Below the pieces are notes generated by a model. The model worked only from the letters and a program-made list of their open reading frames with translations, was not told where the DNA came from and searched no databases. Positions 44,470 through 54,224 of a stretch of DNA of 64,000 bases are shown piece by piece. This DNA is from Cryptomeria japonica (taxonomy: Eukaryota > Streptophyta > Pinopsida > Cupressales > Cupressaceae), in contig NC_081406.1 in the NCBI RefSeq assembly GCF_030272615.1, forward strand, positions 168,102,361-168,166,360, read 5' to 3'. Position numbers and translations under genes: made by a program. Within the stretch, counting starts at the first letter, position 1. Every line of letters starts with the position of its first letter.

Positions 44470-47400
44470 TTATGACAATAATGAGTGAAACTTATCAAAA
44501 ACCGATTTAAAATCTTGCATAAAAGTTTTTATGGATAATGACCATGACTCAAGTAATGAGGTAGCAACCTCACTTTCCATTTGCATCTGGGATACGTATT
44601 CTTCCATTGCGTCTAAGGTACTCATCTCTTGAGTGACTATTAAGGCATCCAGATTGAGATAGCACTTCTGAAGTATTTGCAGTCTGGGTAGTAGAACCAG
44701 TTGAAGTTCCTGCAAATCTTTGGTCCCGGTTGCTGATCTCCAACTCTATTCTGGTAGATTGGAGCTGAAACCGGTGAACAGTTTGCCCATATGTAGTGAA
44801 GGAATCATAGGGCATCTTAAAGGTGCTTATATATGCCTGCAAATCAGATTGCAATTTTTCCTTCTGTGTAAGCACATCATCACAAAATAGATGGGGTTGG
44901 CTTATCTTACTAAGGAGTAGTTTTCCCTCATCCATAGCATCTCTTATGTCCTTCTGCTCTTTCTAAAGTTCAGACCGGAGCTCGTTCAGTTTCTTCACTA
45001 AGGCAATGTTAAGTGCCTTTTGATGCTTCCTTTGTGCATTAGCTTCAACAACCCCTTCCAGGCCTTGTACCTAGTCCTCTGCAACTATACATAGAAGTTT
45101 TATTTGGGCCAGAGAGGAATCGGTATTAGGGAGGTTAGTATCGGGAATCAAGCTGGTAAGAGTTTCAACCACAGTTTGAATAACATCTTGCTCCTTTTTC
45201 CTCCATAATGTTTCCAGTCGCTCTTGTGCAAGCTTAATGCTTTGGAGCAACTCTGATTCATTTGCAGATTGGAGGTCAATGGGACTGGTAATGTCAGCTG
45301 GTTTGGCTTGACCACCGGTTGCCTTTGGGGTCTCCACTTGTGTGCTCTTTATCGCTTCCTTCTTCTCTTCGGCTTTTTTCTTTTCCTCTTCTACCTTCTT
45401 TTTCTCCTTTGCTTCTTTCTTTCTCTTCTCTTCTTCCTTCTTTCTATTTTCTTCTTTCTGCTTCTCCTCTTCTTGTTTCCTCTTCTCCTCTTCCTTTTTC
45501 TTCTTCTCCTCTTCTTTTTTCCTCTCCTCATCCTTTTTCTTTCTCTCTTCTTCTATTCTCTTCTCCTCTTCATGTTTCTTTTTCTCTTCTTCTTTTCTCT
45601 TCTCCTCTTCTTGTTTCTTTTTCTCTTCTTCTTTTCTCTTCTCCTCTTCCATTTTCTTCTTCTCCTCTTCTGCTTGTTTCCTCTTCTCTTCCTCTTGTTT
45701 CTTTTTCTCTTTCTCCACTTGCTCTTTGTCAAACTTTTCTTTATCCTATTTTTCCTTGTCCACCCTCTCTTTATCGACTTTTTCCTTTGCTGCATCTGGA
45801 GTGACATTTTCATCATCCAAAGCATCAACGTCAATAGTGTCCATCTGTACAGTAACTGATTCTCCTTCACTGTCATATACCTCATCCAATTTTTCAGTTT
45901 CCGGTTCATGTTCAGCCTTCTTGTTGTCTTCAGACACTTGGTGCAATCTCAGAGTGGCTTTGGCATGGGAGTGTGTATCTTTCACCACTTCAAGTACTTT
46001 GCCTTCCAGTAACAAGAGTCTTCTTCTTCTCACGAAGAAGAGGCCTTTGTACTTATCCATGATTTCATAGAGTTCTGAATTTGACACATCAGGAAAATAC
46101 TGTGCAAAGATTTCCTCTCTTATTTCTTGTTCCTTTTCTATGGCAATGCGCCATTTGTTATCTAAAGAATTGTATAAAGAATCTGGTGTCACAGATCTAA
46201 TTTCTGATGGTGACTGCTCATTAATACATAAATATTGAATAACTTCCTATTCAACTTCCTCCTTTTCATTATCATTAAAATCATCAAAATGATCTATTAA
46301 ATCACTTAGTACTTTTCTCCTAACATTCTTGATAGTCTTTTGACAATGTGTCAATGGTTTGTAAGAGGAAATGTCTATATTTACCGGTGTTGACAATGTC
46401 GGTTTATTGCTGGTTGTCTTTGCCTTCTTCCTTGTTTACCTAGTCTTCTTAGGCTATACTTCACCTTCTATATCCTCAGAATTCAGTGAGTTGCCTTTAG
46501 TCTTCCTCTTCCTTTCAAAAACTTTGGCGGGTGCAAATTCCAGTTTCTTCTTGGCAGGTGACCGCTTGGTCACTTTAAGACTTGTTGAGGTAACCAATGA
46601 CGATACCGAAGGCACTGCCTTTCCCTTCTTCATTGAAGGTTCTTCAACCGGTGTTACCCTTTCCAAGTAGGTGTTGGTTCTCTTCTTCTTTGGATCAAGA
46701 GGTGAGGCAAGTAGGGTAGAGGCATATCCATCTAACATGTCATACATCACCTCATATCCCATGGGTTCCACTTTTTCCTTTCTAGGCTCAACCACCTCCA
46801 TTATGCACTCATCTACTCTGATGGTGAAGCAGATGTCTTCCTCATACTTCTTGACAATATCGCCAGATATCCTCATTCACTGGCTCATCTTGTGCTTGAA
46901 CTCATAAAAATATTTGTTCAAAACTTCAGGGTAACTAGTTCCCACTGCTTAGAGACTTTCTCTGATTTGTTTGGTAACTAGTTGGTCACGAAACCACTCA
47001 ATATCACCTACTCCTGGGAAATAGCCTTGAAAGTAGAAAAACAAACCTACCAATAGTTGTCCAAATTTAAATCTTAAGGCATTATCCTATTTGATAGACT
47101 TTAGGTTTACCAGAAATTGCCTCTCCATACAGGTGCATAGATCAAATGAGGCATCTTCCATGATCATTTTGTAGCCGACATTTACCACAGTAGCAGAGAT
47201 AGAGTTGATCCTACTAGAATAGAACATCTGGTATCCAATCACCATGCAAGCATACTTGACCAGATCATCCTTGATGGTGTTGACGATCATTCCTCATTGG
47301 TCGCTCACAGAACCGGTGAGCTTGGTCATTTTCGTCTTAATGACTTTCCTTAGGGCTGGCACTTCTCCAATGTTACAGAAACTGGTGACGGCATGAATCA

Positions 47401-47905
47401 CTTCCAGTGTGATGTCATGCATCCGCTCAAGATACATTTTGTCACTGTGCACTCTGCTTAGGATGATGCGGATGTGGTCTTCTATAAAATCTTCAAGAAA
47501 ATACACTGCATTGTGAAGTTTCTTCTTCTCTAGGATGTTGTATTTTGGTTTGATCTTCTTGTCATCCCCGCAGAATAAACCTAACTGAGAATGGATCACT
47601 AGGGATCCTAGGTCTTCTATTTTGCAATCAATATAATCTGAAATACCTTCCTCAACTATAACACCAGCGGGTATCTTGGATAGGGCATTGTATTTCATCT
47701 TCCTTTGTATGAAATTTGCTGAATCACTAGGTGCACTTGAGCTGGAGTGCGAAGCAAAAGCCACGATAGAAAAGAAACTCAAAAAATACCTTCGCGAATC
47801 GAGATTTAGGGCTTGCAAATTTAACTTTGATTCACACCACTTGAGTTGTTGGATTACCACTTTGTGTCCTTCACTTGATTGATTGTCACTACCTCTGGAT
47901 TCCAC
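44470..47905 (-). pseudogene. E5 ORF2, large unrecognised protein, nearly full length
   Basis: One frame runs 47905-44720 with only substitution stops (about 47291, 47085, 46960, 46874, 46455, 46437, 46246, 45748, 45073, 44967). A single frameshift near 44715 leads to the last 80 codons. By alignment with E4 the natural start is near 47764 (GTG, probably once ATG). Shared core: YNALSKIPAGVI, CKIEDLGSLVIHSQ, RIILSRVHSDKMYLERM (47680-47430), MVIGYQMFYSSR (about 47240), PGVGDIEWFRDQLVTKQIR (about 47000), YEEDICFTIRVDECIMEV (about 46840), YEVMYDMLDGYASTLLA. A basic region follows, then FAQYFPDVSNSELYEIMDK (about 46100), a 130-residue Lys/Glu repeat (45718-45330), and a helical tail. About 1,100 aa. 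No enzyme motif seen; function unknown. Confidence 0.72.
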
Positions 47906-48281
47906 TGCAAATATTTGAAATCCCTCTCAATCACAAGTCAAATCACCTTAAATCGCTCTGCACTTGAAAATTTCTTTGCTCGCAAACTGATAAGTGAAAA
48001 TGACTTGAAAATCCCTTTTAAATGAATTCTTCACCTACCATAATAAATGCTCCACCTCTAGGGCATAAACCCTAATTTGCCTTTTACCATTTTTGGTCTT
48101 CTGTCGATTGACAAGTAACACATACCGGTTAAGGTCTTTTACCGATATTAACTGGGGGTTCGAAACATTTCACCATTTTGCTCCCCCTAAGCTTTTCTGA
48201 AGCTTAGTTTGCCGGTTTAGGGATTTCCACACTAGATGCAAAAATTGGTTCTTCTTGAGACACTTCTTCTGGTTTCTTTTT

Positions 48282-49484
48282 CTAGGTTTTCTTCATATCT
48301 TCTTTAACAGTATCAATATCAATCTTTCCTTCCGGAGTGACCAGTACATCATCTGATATGTTTTTTCTCATCCTCCAAAATCTTGATGTGTGACCTGGTT
48401 TGTTACAATGATAGCACACCATTCCAGGTGCTCTCCAAGGTCCATTATTCATGTTTCCATTCTTCCTTCTACATGTTGCAGCAGTGTGACCGCTACCATG
48501 ACAGATCAAATAGGTTGATCTCCAACCGGTTGCTACTTGATAGCCACCTCTACTTAACTGATGATTATAGGCATTATACCGGTTTGGATTCCGGTTCACA
48601 GAGGATTCAGGAAAAACTCCTTGACTCCTTTGAGGGTATCTTCCAGTGTTGTGCACAACAGACCTGCACTCAAATGCTCTATGCCCAAATTTGTTGCATG
48701 CATAACAGTTACCATTGAATCTATTGGATCTAGGTACATTGTTCATGAAATAAGGAAAATTATTGTAAGGCTTATTTCTACATACATTAGCAATATGTCC
48801 TTCCTTGAGACAACTAAAGCAAATAGGTTTAAACTTTTGGTTACCTTTATCCTTAGATGATGGTTGATTCTTAGATGCTTCAGCTTTTATACCAGAGGTT
48901 TCACCTTCCTCATGTCTAGAGAAACCAAGTCCATTGGTATTCTTTACCAGTTTAGCTGATTCTAGCTTTTTCTCTAGCTTAACAACACTTTTATTTAATT
49001 TGGTGAGTATTTCCTTTGACTCAGTGAGTTCCTTGGAAATAGAAGCATTGGTTTCCATCAAGGTTGCATTCTCATATATAGCCATGTTCATTTCACCTTG
49101 TACTTCTTCTTTTTCCACTTTACTTTCTTGGAGATGAGTGGTAAGGGCACTGATTTCTTGCTTCAGCTTGGAGATCTCATGATCTTTGTCTTTTACCAAA
49201 TCTTTAGTTTTCCTCCGGTCCTCAAGCTCTTGACACATTTTAATAGTCAATCCTTCCAGTTCCCTTCTCAGGTTGGCATTAGACTCATTCAGTTTTTCTA
49301 CTTCTCCAACTAGGGCTTCCATGTTCGCTTCATCAAAAGAACTATTTTTAGTAAGCTCCATCAGTTTCTCAGCATGCTCGCTTCTTTTTGCCAGAGAGGC
49401 TTTATATTTGACTTTGAGTTCATCATAGTCTTTCTCAGTCTGAGTGAGCCAATCAGTAAGTTCCCTCACAATGTATTCCCCCAT
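48282..49484 (-). CDS. E5 ORF1, coiled-coil and zinc-knuckle Gag-like protein (intact)
   Basis: An uninterrupted 400-codon ORF, the best-preserved retroelement gene here. Residues 10-185 are a nearly continuous coiled coil (EVEKLNESNANLRRELEGL, KEEVQGEMNMAIYENATLM). Residues 186-220 are a polar linker. Four knuckles follow: CFSCLKEGHIANVC (222-235), CYACNKFGHRAFEC (260-273), YLICHGSGHTAATC (325-338, first Cys replaced by Tyr) and CYHCNKPGHTSRFW (357-370, last Cys replaced by Trp). The start lies 50 bases inside the primer site, as for gag. CCHC knuckles bind the RNA genome in retroelement Gag; the coiled coil could mediate multimerisation. It lacks the UBN2-type Gag region seen in E1, E2 and E6. 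A retained ORF suggests recent activity or selection. Confidence 0.82.
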   Translation of the reverse strand: MGEYIVRELTDWLTQTEKDYDELKVKYKASLAKRSEHAEKLMELTKNSSFDEANMEALVGEVEKLNESNANLRRELEGLTIKMCQELEDRRKTKDLVKDKDHEISKLKQEISALTTHLQESKVEKEEVQGEMNMAIYENATLMETNASISKELTESKEILTKLNKSVVKLEKKLESAKLVKNTNGLGFSRHEEGETSGIKAEASKNQPSSKDKGNQKFKPICFSCLKEGHIANVCRNKPYNNFPYFMNNVPRSNRFNGNCYACNKFGHRAFECRSVVHNTGRYPQRSQGVFPESSVNRNPNRYNAYNHQLSRGGYQVATGWRSTYLICHGSGHTAATCRRKNGNMNNGPWRAPGMVCYHCNKPGHTSRFWRMRKNISDDVLVTPEGKIDIDTVKEDMKKT

Positions 49485-49519
49485 ATCTTATTCCAAGTGG
49501 TTAGACTTAAAGAAAGGTA

Positions 49520-49534
49520 GGCTCTGATACCAAT
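49520..49534 (-). other. Primer-binding site of E5
   Basis: GGCTCTGATACCAAT on the plus strand; exact initiator-Met complement beside the 5' LTR. Confidence 0.9.
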
Positions 49535-50689
49535 TGATGAATACTAAGAGGGGGGGAGGGGTGAATTAGTATACCAAAAAATACTAAACTCAAACTCTTA
49601 AACAGTTTAGCAGTAAACCGGTATAACACATTTACTAACAAACTAGTTAAAACAAATGCAAACCAAACAACAAATAAGGCATTCACCCACAAGAGCACAA
49701 ACACCATAACACAAGATATTTGACGTGGAAACCCAAATGGGAAAAACCATGGTGAGCATAAACTCACAAGTAACTATTTGTAGAATAGAAACCAGACCGG
49801 TTAAGGTCATACAATGTTCTTCACCAGAACATATCGTGTTAGGAATCTTGATCTCTATTAGGAGATAAGTCCTGTTAAAGACTACCTTGTGAGAGGATTT
49901 TAGATCCACAATTGTGAACTGCCTTGTTAGAGGATTTACAAAGGCTTCTCTGGGCCTACCCGGTTAAGGGTTTTAGACTTGTCGAAGATGTGAGTAATCA
50001 ACAAGTGAGTGATCTAGCAAATAGCACAATATGCTTGGTTAGATCCTTGATAGCTCATTATTAATGCATTTCAGCATTACTTCAGTCTTCAATATATCCA
50101 CACTCTGTTTCTTCACATAGAATTGATCTTCTTTTCTAAGATCGCACATACAAAAACCTCATCAACCACATAAAACCCTAACAACTCCTAAAACCCTAGA
50201 CATGATGTCCTTATAAAGGAATTTGATTTCATGTCGGTCCAATAGGATTACATTGCAAGTTCCTAGGTTCAGTGCATCTAGACACATTTGGTAACACGAC
50301 ACAGAATCACAGCCAAAGTGTCGGTGGATGATAACTCATCACAAAAATACCGGTTGGTAACTCATCATAGAGAAATACTGGTTCATACATTTAACCGATT
50401 ACCGGTTTGCCAAAATGAAGCTTGGGAAAAATGATAGCTGCCACTTTAGTTCCTTTGTACCGCTTAAGATCCTCGAACCGCTTGAGGTCTTCATACCACT
50501 TTGGGTCTTCATACCGCTTGAGATCGGGAAACACTTTCTGCAAAACACCGATAGTCTAAAAGACTATAATACATAACACTGGTTGGAACAAATACCGGTT
50601 GAGCATAACTCATACATACAAAAAGTGATCTCAAAGCAAGTGTGTGTCACTCAATGACAATCACAACATTATTATCAAAAATGCCAACA
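49535..50689 (-). repeat. 5' LTR of E5
   Basis: 1,155 bp. On the plus strand it begins TGATGAATACTAAGAGGGGG and ends GCCAACA. Holds inverted repeats ATCTC/GAGAT (49851-49866) and AGTC/GACT (49868-49883), the U-loop hairpin (about 49722-49754), and AAAACCCTA boxes (about 50173-50205). Confidence 0.92.
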
Positions 50690-51964
50690 GAAGGAATTGT
50701 TGCATTGGATATTGTTTATCCTATTAAGCATATGGATGACACTACTTCTCTATCAGTTATCTTTGTAGATGGTATTAAAGACACCATTGATTTATCTAGC
50801 AATATCATTGAACCAGTTAAGCAACCATTACAGCCACTGGTTATTACTATTACATAGGAAAAAGCAGTTGAAGCACCGGTAATTCAACCTACTTTGGATA
50901 TTCTACCTCCACTAGAAAAAGATCATCAAGTGGAAACTCAATTGCCACCAGTTACTTGGGAGAAAAAAACAAAGGCAGGAAAAGAGAAAGAGAAACTTGA
51001 GAAAGAGGTTGAAGTGAAAGAATCTGAACATAAAAAGGAGGAAGAGAAAGAGAAAACGAAGGAGAAAAGACCAGCTAAAAAGGACAAAGCAATAGTTAAG
51101 CAGCAAATTGATGATGAAGATGACTCAATAGGCATCAAAGGGCCTATAGATGTAGAAAATATGAGTGCATCTGAAATCATGGAGATTGCAACAGTGATGC
51201 AATCTAGAGCTCAGAAGAAAAGATTAAAAGAGCAGAGGAAGGAAGCAGAAACAATTCAAACTATCGTTGAGATTCTATCCAATCTTCTAACAGAGACTGA
51301 CATTGGAAACTTGTCAACTCCTATTGGTAAACTTGGCCAGTTGGTTGTTGATGCTTCTAACCAACTAAAGTCCCTTGAAGAAGCTTCGTAGACTTTAGCT
51401 AAGAAGAATTACAGAAAGAAAAGAGGAGAAAAAATAATGAAAGATATTGATACAGGGAAGATTGCTTTGTCCCTGAATAAAGATCTTTGAGAATTTCTAT
51501 TGAAACAAGAGGAAGGATACTAGCCTATACATCTAATTTTTCATTTTTCTATATTGATTTGATTAAGAGGCGAGAAGAGACACAAACAAGAACTGGAAAA
51601 GATATGTACTGCCTACATACCTTTATAGGATTTAGCCTTAGCTTTTGGCAAATTAGTTGATGATTTGCAAAATCGGTTAGATATCTATGATTGTGAATAG
51701 GCTAAGAGACTCTAATCCCTGAAGGAAATAAAGAACCAGTTGAAACCCAAATTGGACATCTTGCAACAAGCATATAGGGATGTAGAAGTGGTTTTGGCTA
51801 CTCCAGAGATGAGCACCGTAGATGTGATGGAAGGATTCACTGCACAGGTTATGACAACCATAGAGATCACTAAAACCTTATTGGAAACTTGGGAAAATTA
51901 TTTTTCTCAAATGAAGATCACTTTCAGTGACATTTTCTTGAAAATTGCAGTGAACACTCCTTGA
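50690..51964 (+). pseudogene. E4 ORF2, C-terminal part (after E5)
   Basis: Sequence resumes at EGIVALDIVYPIK and runs through a Lys/Glu-rich charged stretch (50950-51090), then DVENMSASEIMEIATVMQS and a helical C-terminus (LKPKLDILQQAYRD, ATPEMSTVDVMEGF; 51740-51964). These align with E5 ORF2 C-terminal segments (LPRLQILQKC, TQEMSTLDAMEEY). Stops near 50855, 51389 and 51488 and between 51520 and 51720 interrupt it. The natural end is probably TGA 51962-51964. Confidence 0.66.
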
Positions 51965-52196
51965 TAAAGACTCTTACATTTTTCTATATGTAAACTTTTG
52001 ATGCAAATTTTTCTATATATATATATGTATTTTACTTTTCAATTTGGCATTGTTGTCAAAGGGGGAGTAGAAATATGTATGTGTTGTGAAAATTTTGTAT
52101 GTATTGTTAAGGGGGAGTAGAAATATATTTGTAAAATTTTTGTAAGCACACTTAGTTGTAAAGTTGTAAAATTCTCTAAGTGTTGCAATCAATGCC
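51965..52196 (+). other. E4 3' untranslated region with repeated polypurine-like motifs
   Basis: Two AAGGGGGAGTAGAAATAT copies (near 52059 and 52109) precede the true tract. Each resembles the plus-strand primer. Confidence 0.65.
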
Positions 52197-52208
52197 AAAG
52201 GGGGAGAT
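52197..52208 (+). other. Polypurine tract of E4
   Basis: AAAGGGGGAGAT directly before TGTTGGCTTGATG of the 3' LTR. Confidence 0.88.
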
Positions 52209-53315
52209 TGTTGGCTTGATGATGATTGTAATGGATGACTACATGTGTTGCCATTGATGACACATGTATACACACACATATGTTCACATTGTCATAGTCA
52301 TCTTAGTTATGACAAACCGGTATTACTCCTAAAGTCCCTTATATTGAAAAACCGGTATTATATATTTAGTAAAGTCCAAATGATTTAGAGAATGTCTAAC
52401 CAGTATATGCAAGAATGGCTTGACACTGGCTTGGAGATTCAACGGAGACCATCAAAGAAGCAAATGGATGACAATTGATTTATGTGTTGAATGTGGTTAA
52501 CTCTTAACCAACATCAGTGTTCCAACCGGTATTCATTGATTGTGTGATGAATTATCATCGGTCGTAATGCATTATCCCTAACCGACATATTTGGTGGCAA
52601 TCTATGATAAGTTATGTTAGATTGTCCAGATACACTACACCTAGGAAATTGTGATATGGTTCCTAAGTCGACATGAAATCTAATGTATTTATAATGACAT
52701 GATGAACTATTTTTATGATGCGAGATAGAAGTGTTAAGTTGTTGAAGGTATTACAGAGTATGTCAGTGATGTAGGTGGTGATGCAGTTTTGAGTGAGCAG
52801 AAAAGGATCTATTCAAGCAAGTTGTGCTACTTCTAGATCACACCACATGTTGTTTTCTAATCACTACAACAATCAAATCCCCTAATCGGGTAAGCTCTAA
52901 CAAGATTCATCGTAAAAATCCTCTAACAAGGTGCCATTAGTTTGGATTTTGAAATCCTCTACCGAGGTTACTCCTAACAGGGTACTACCTTTAATAGGGT
53001 ATAGCTCCTAACAGAGCTTTGGGATCTTTAACAAGATTCACTCCTAGCAGAGTACTTTTTTAGACCTTAATCGGTCAATTATCTATTACTGCAGATAGTT
53101 AACTTGTGAGTCCCATCTCACTGTGGTTTTTCCCAGTTGGGTTTTCCACGTATAAACACTTGTGTTATGGATGCTTTAATATCATTTTGGATTACATGTT
53201 TAGTATTTAGTAAACTTATTAAGTATCTCTATCGGTCAGTGTTTAAAGTGGTATTATTTTTGTTGTCACTGATTCAGCCCCCCCCCCCCCCTCTCAGTGC
53301 TTTATAAGTATATCA
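52209..53315 (+). repeat. 3' LTR of E4
   Basis: 1,107 bp, best-preserved E4 LTR. It contains AGCTC/GAGCT with loop CTAACA (53003-53018), the U-loop hairpin GTGG...CCAC (about 53122-53149), and a 14-C run ending near 53291. Ends TATATCA before the CTAAG duplication. Confidence 0.93.
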
Positions 53316-53320
53316 CTAAG

Positions 53321-54224
53321 AGGGGGGTGAATCAATGATCTACCGGTTAGCAGATTTTCAAACTTAACTTTAAACCACCGGAAGAAAACACTTGAAACTG
53401 AAATGAAGAAGCATAGAACAAGCAACCACAAAGGCATAACACCAGATTTTTATGTGGAAACCCAAATGGGAAAAACCACGGTGGGATTTAAACCACAATA
53501 TTATTCCACTATGGCCAGTAGCGAAACAATATTACAATATGGGAGTGCACAAGCATTCAGGCACACTATCTAGAGCTCACTTCTCAATTACAATAACCCA
53601 AAAGGCTACAACCCTCAGGGAAATATCACTAGCTTACTGACTAATTACAATGAATAATTACAGAAAAATGAACTTTGAAATAGCATCTCCAATGCTTGGA
53701 TGAGTTCCGGTTGAGTGCCAAAATACTGACTGGGTCACCTTCTCTGTTCTACCTTGCTCTCTGTCTTAGTCAGCTACCGGATCAAGAATGTGCACGTGAA
53801 ACTGCGCCAAAATGGATTTTGGATCACCTCTCGCTTGCATACAATCACATCATCCACACCAAACTTATATACCGATAATCACAAAATAGGTCATACATCA
53901 TTCGGCCTGCAAGTGTAACATGTAGTCACATGTCAGCTTGATCAGATCACCAAAACAATAATAAAATGATGTGTTTAAGTCGACCCAATCATCCCAAACA
54001 TGATTCAATACACCAAAATCATCGGGAAGCTTCAGGGCCAAAAATGCTCTGTTCTTCATGAAATATCGATTAATTAGCTACTATTTAACACCCGCTTCTA
54101 GATATGAAGAATTATGATCACCGAATCAAATCTCCATGAAAATCTTCCATCAATGACAACCCTAAACCAATAATCAGCCACCGGAAATCACCAGAAACCA
54201 CCAGATGAGTGTCAATTGCCAACA
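53321..54224 (-). repeat. Main part of E3 5' LTR right of the E4 insertion
   Basis: 904 bp continuing the LTR from the stub at 33463-33485, starting AGGGGGGTGAATCAATG. Ends GCCAACA, followed by the target duplication CCTAT. Confidence 0.9.

Larger units (their letters stand above)
38181..50689 (-). mobile_element. E5: non-autonomous LTR retrotransposon inserted in E4 ORF2
   Basis: 5' LTR 49535-50689; 3' LTR 38181-39191 plus 44154-44198, split by E6. Without E6 it is about 7.5 kb. Encodes an intact zinc-knuckle ORF1 and a nearly full ORF2, no pol. The first 88 or so bases of the left LTR are absent, and the interrupted E4 gene lost about seven codons at the same place, so one deletion removed the junction and the target duplication. 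Confidence 0.87.
33486..53315 (+). mobile_element. E4: non-autonomous LTR retrotransposon inserted in E3 LTR
   Basis: LTRs at 33486-34596 and 52209-53315. Target duplications CCAAG (33481-33485) and CTAAG (53316-53320) differ by one C/T. Removing E5 and E6 leaves about 7.3 kb: primer site, zinc-knuckle ORF1 (34659-35858), ORF2 (36449-38180 continued at 50690-51964), polypurine tract. No pol domains anywhere. Opposite orientation to E3 and E5. Confidence 0.87.
27388..54224 (-). mobile_element. E3: non-autonomous LTR retrotransposon, outer shell of the nest
   Basis: LTR at 27388-28345; the other LTR is split into 33463-33485 and 53321-54224 by insertion of E4. Target duplications CCCAT (27383-27387) and CCTAT (54225-54229) differ by one C/T. 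Without E4 the element is about 7.0 kb. Primer site (33448-33462) and polypurine tract (28346-28359) are present. The internal region encodes a zinc-knuckle ORF1 and a large ORF2, with no protease, integrase, RT or RNase H. The LTR shares CCTAGAGCTCACTGCT and the U-loop hairpin with E2, pointing to a Copia helper. Confidence 0.85.

Noticed and set aside
45269-46070. Long plus-strand ORFs (160-240 codons) rich in Ser/Phe/Leu
   Set aside because: They are the complement of the Lys/Glu-rich repeat of E5 ORF2 on the minus strand; composition, not coding.
27388-54224. One giant 27-kb retrotransposon with host genes as cargo
   Set aside because: Separate LTR pairs, primer sites, polypurine tracts and target duplications resolve it into four nested elements.
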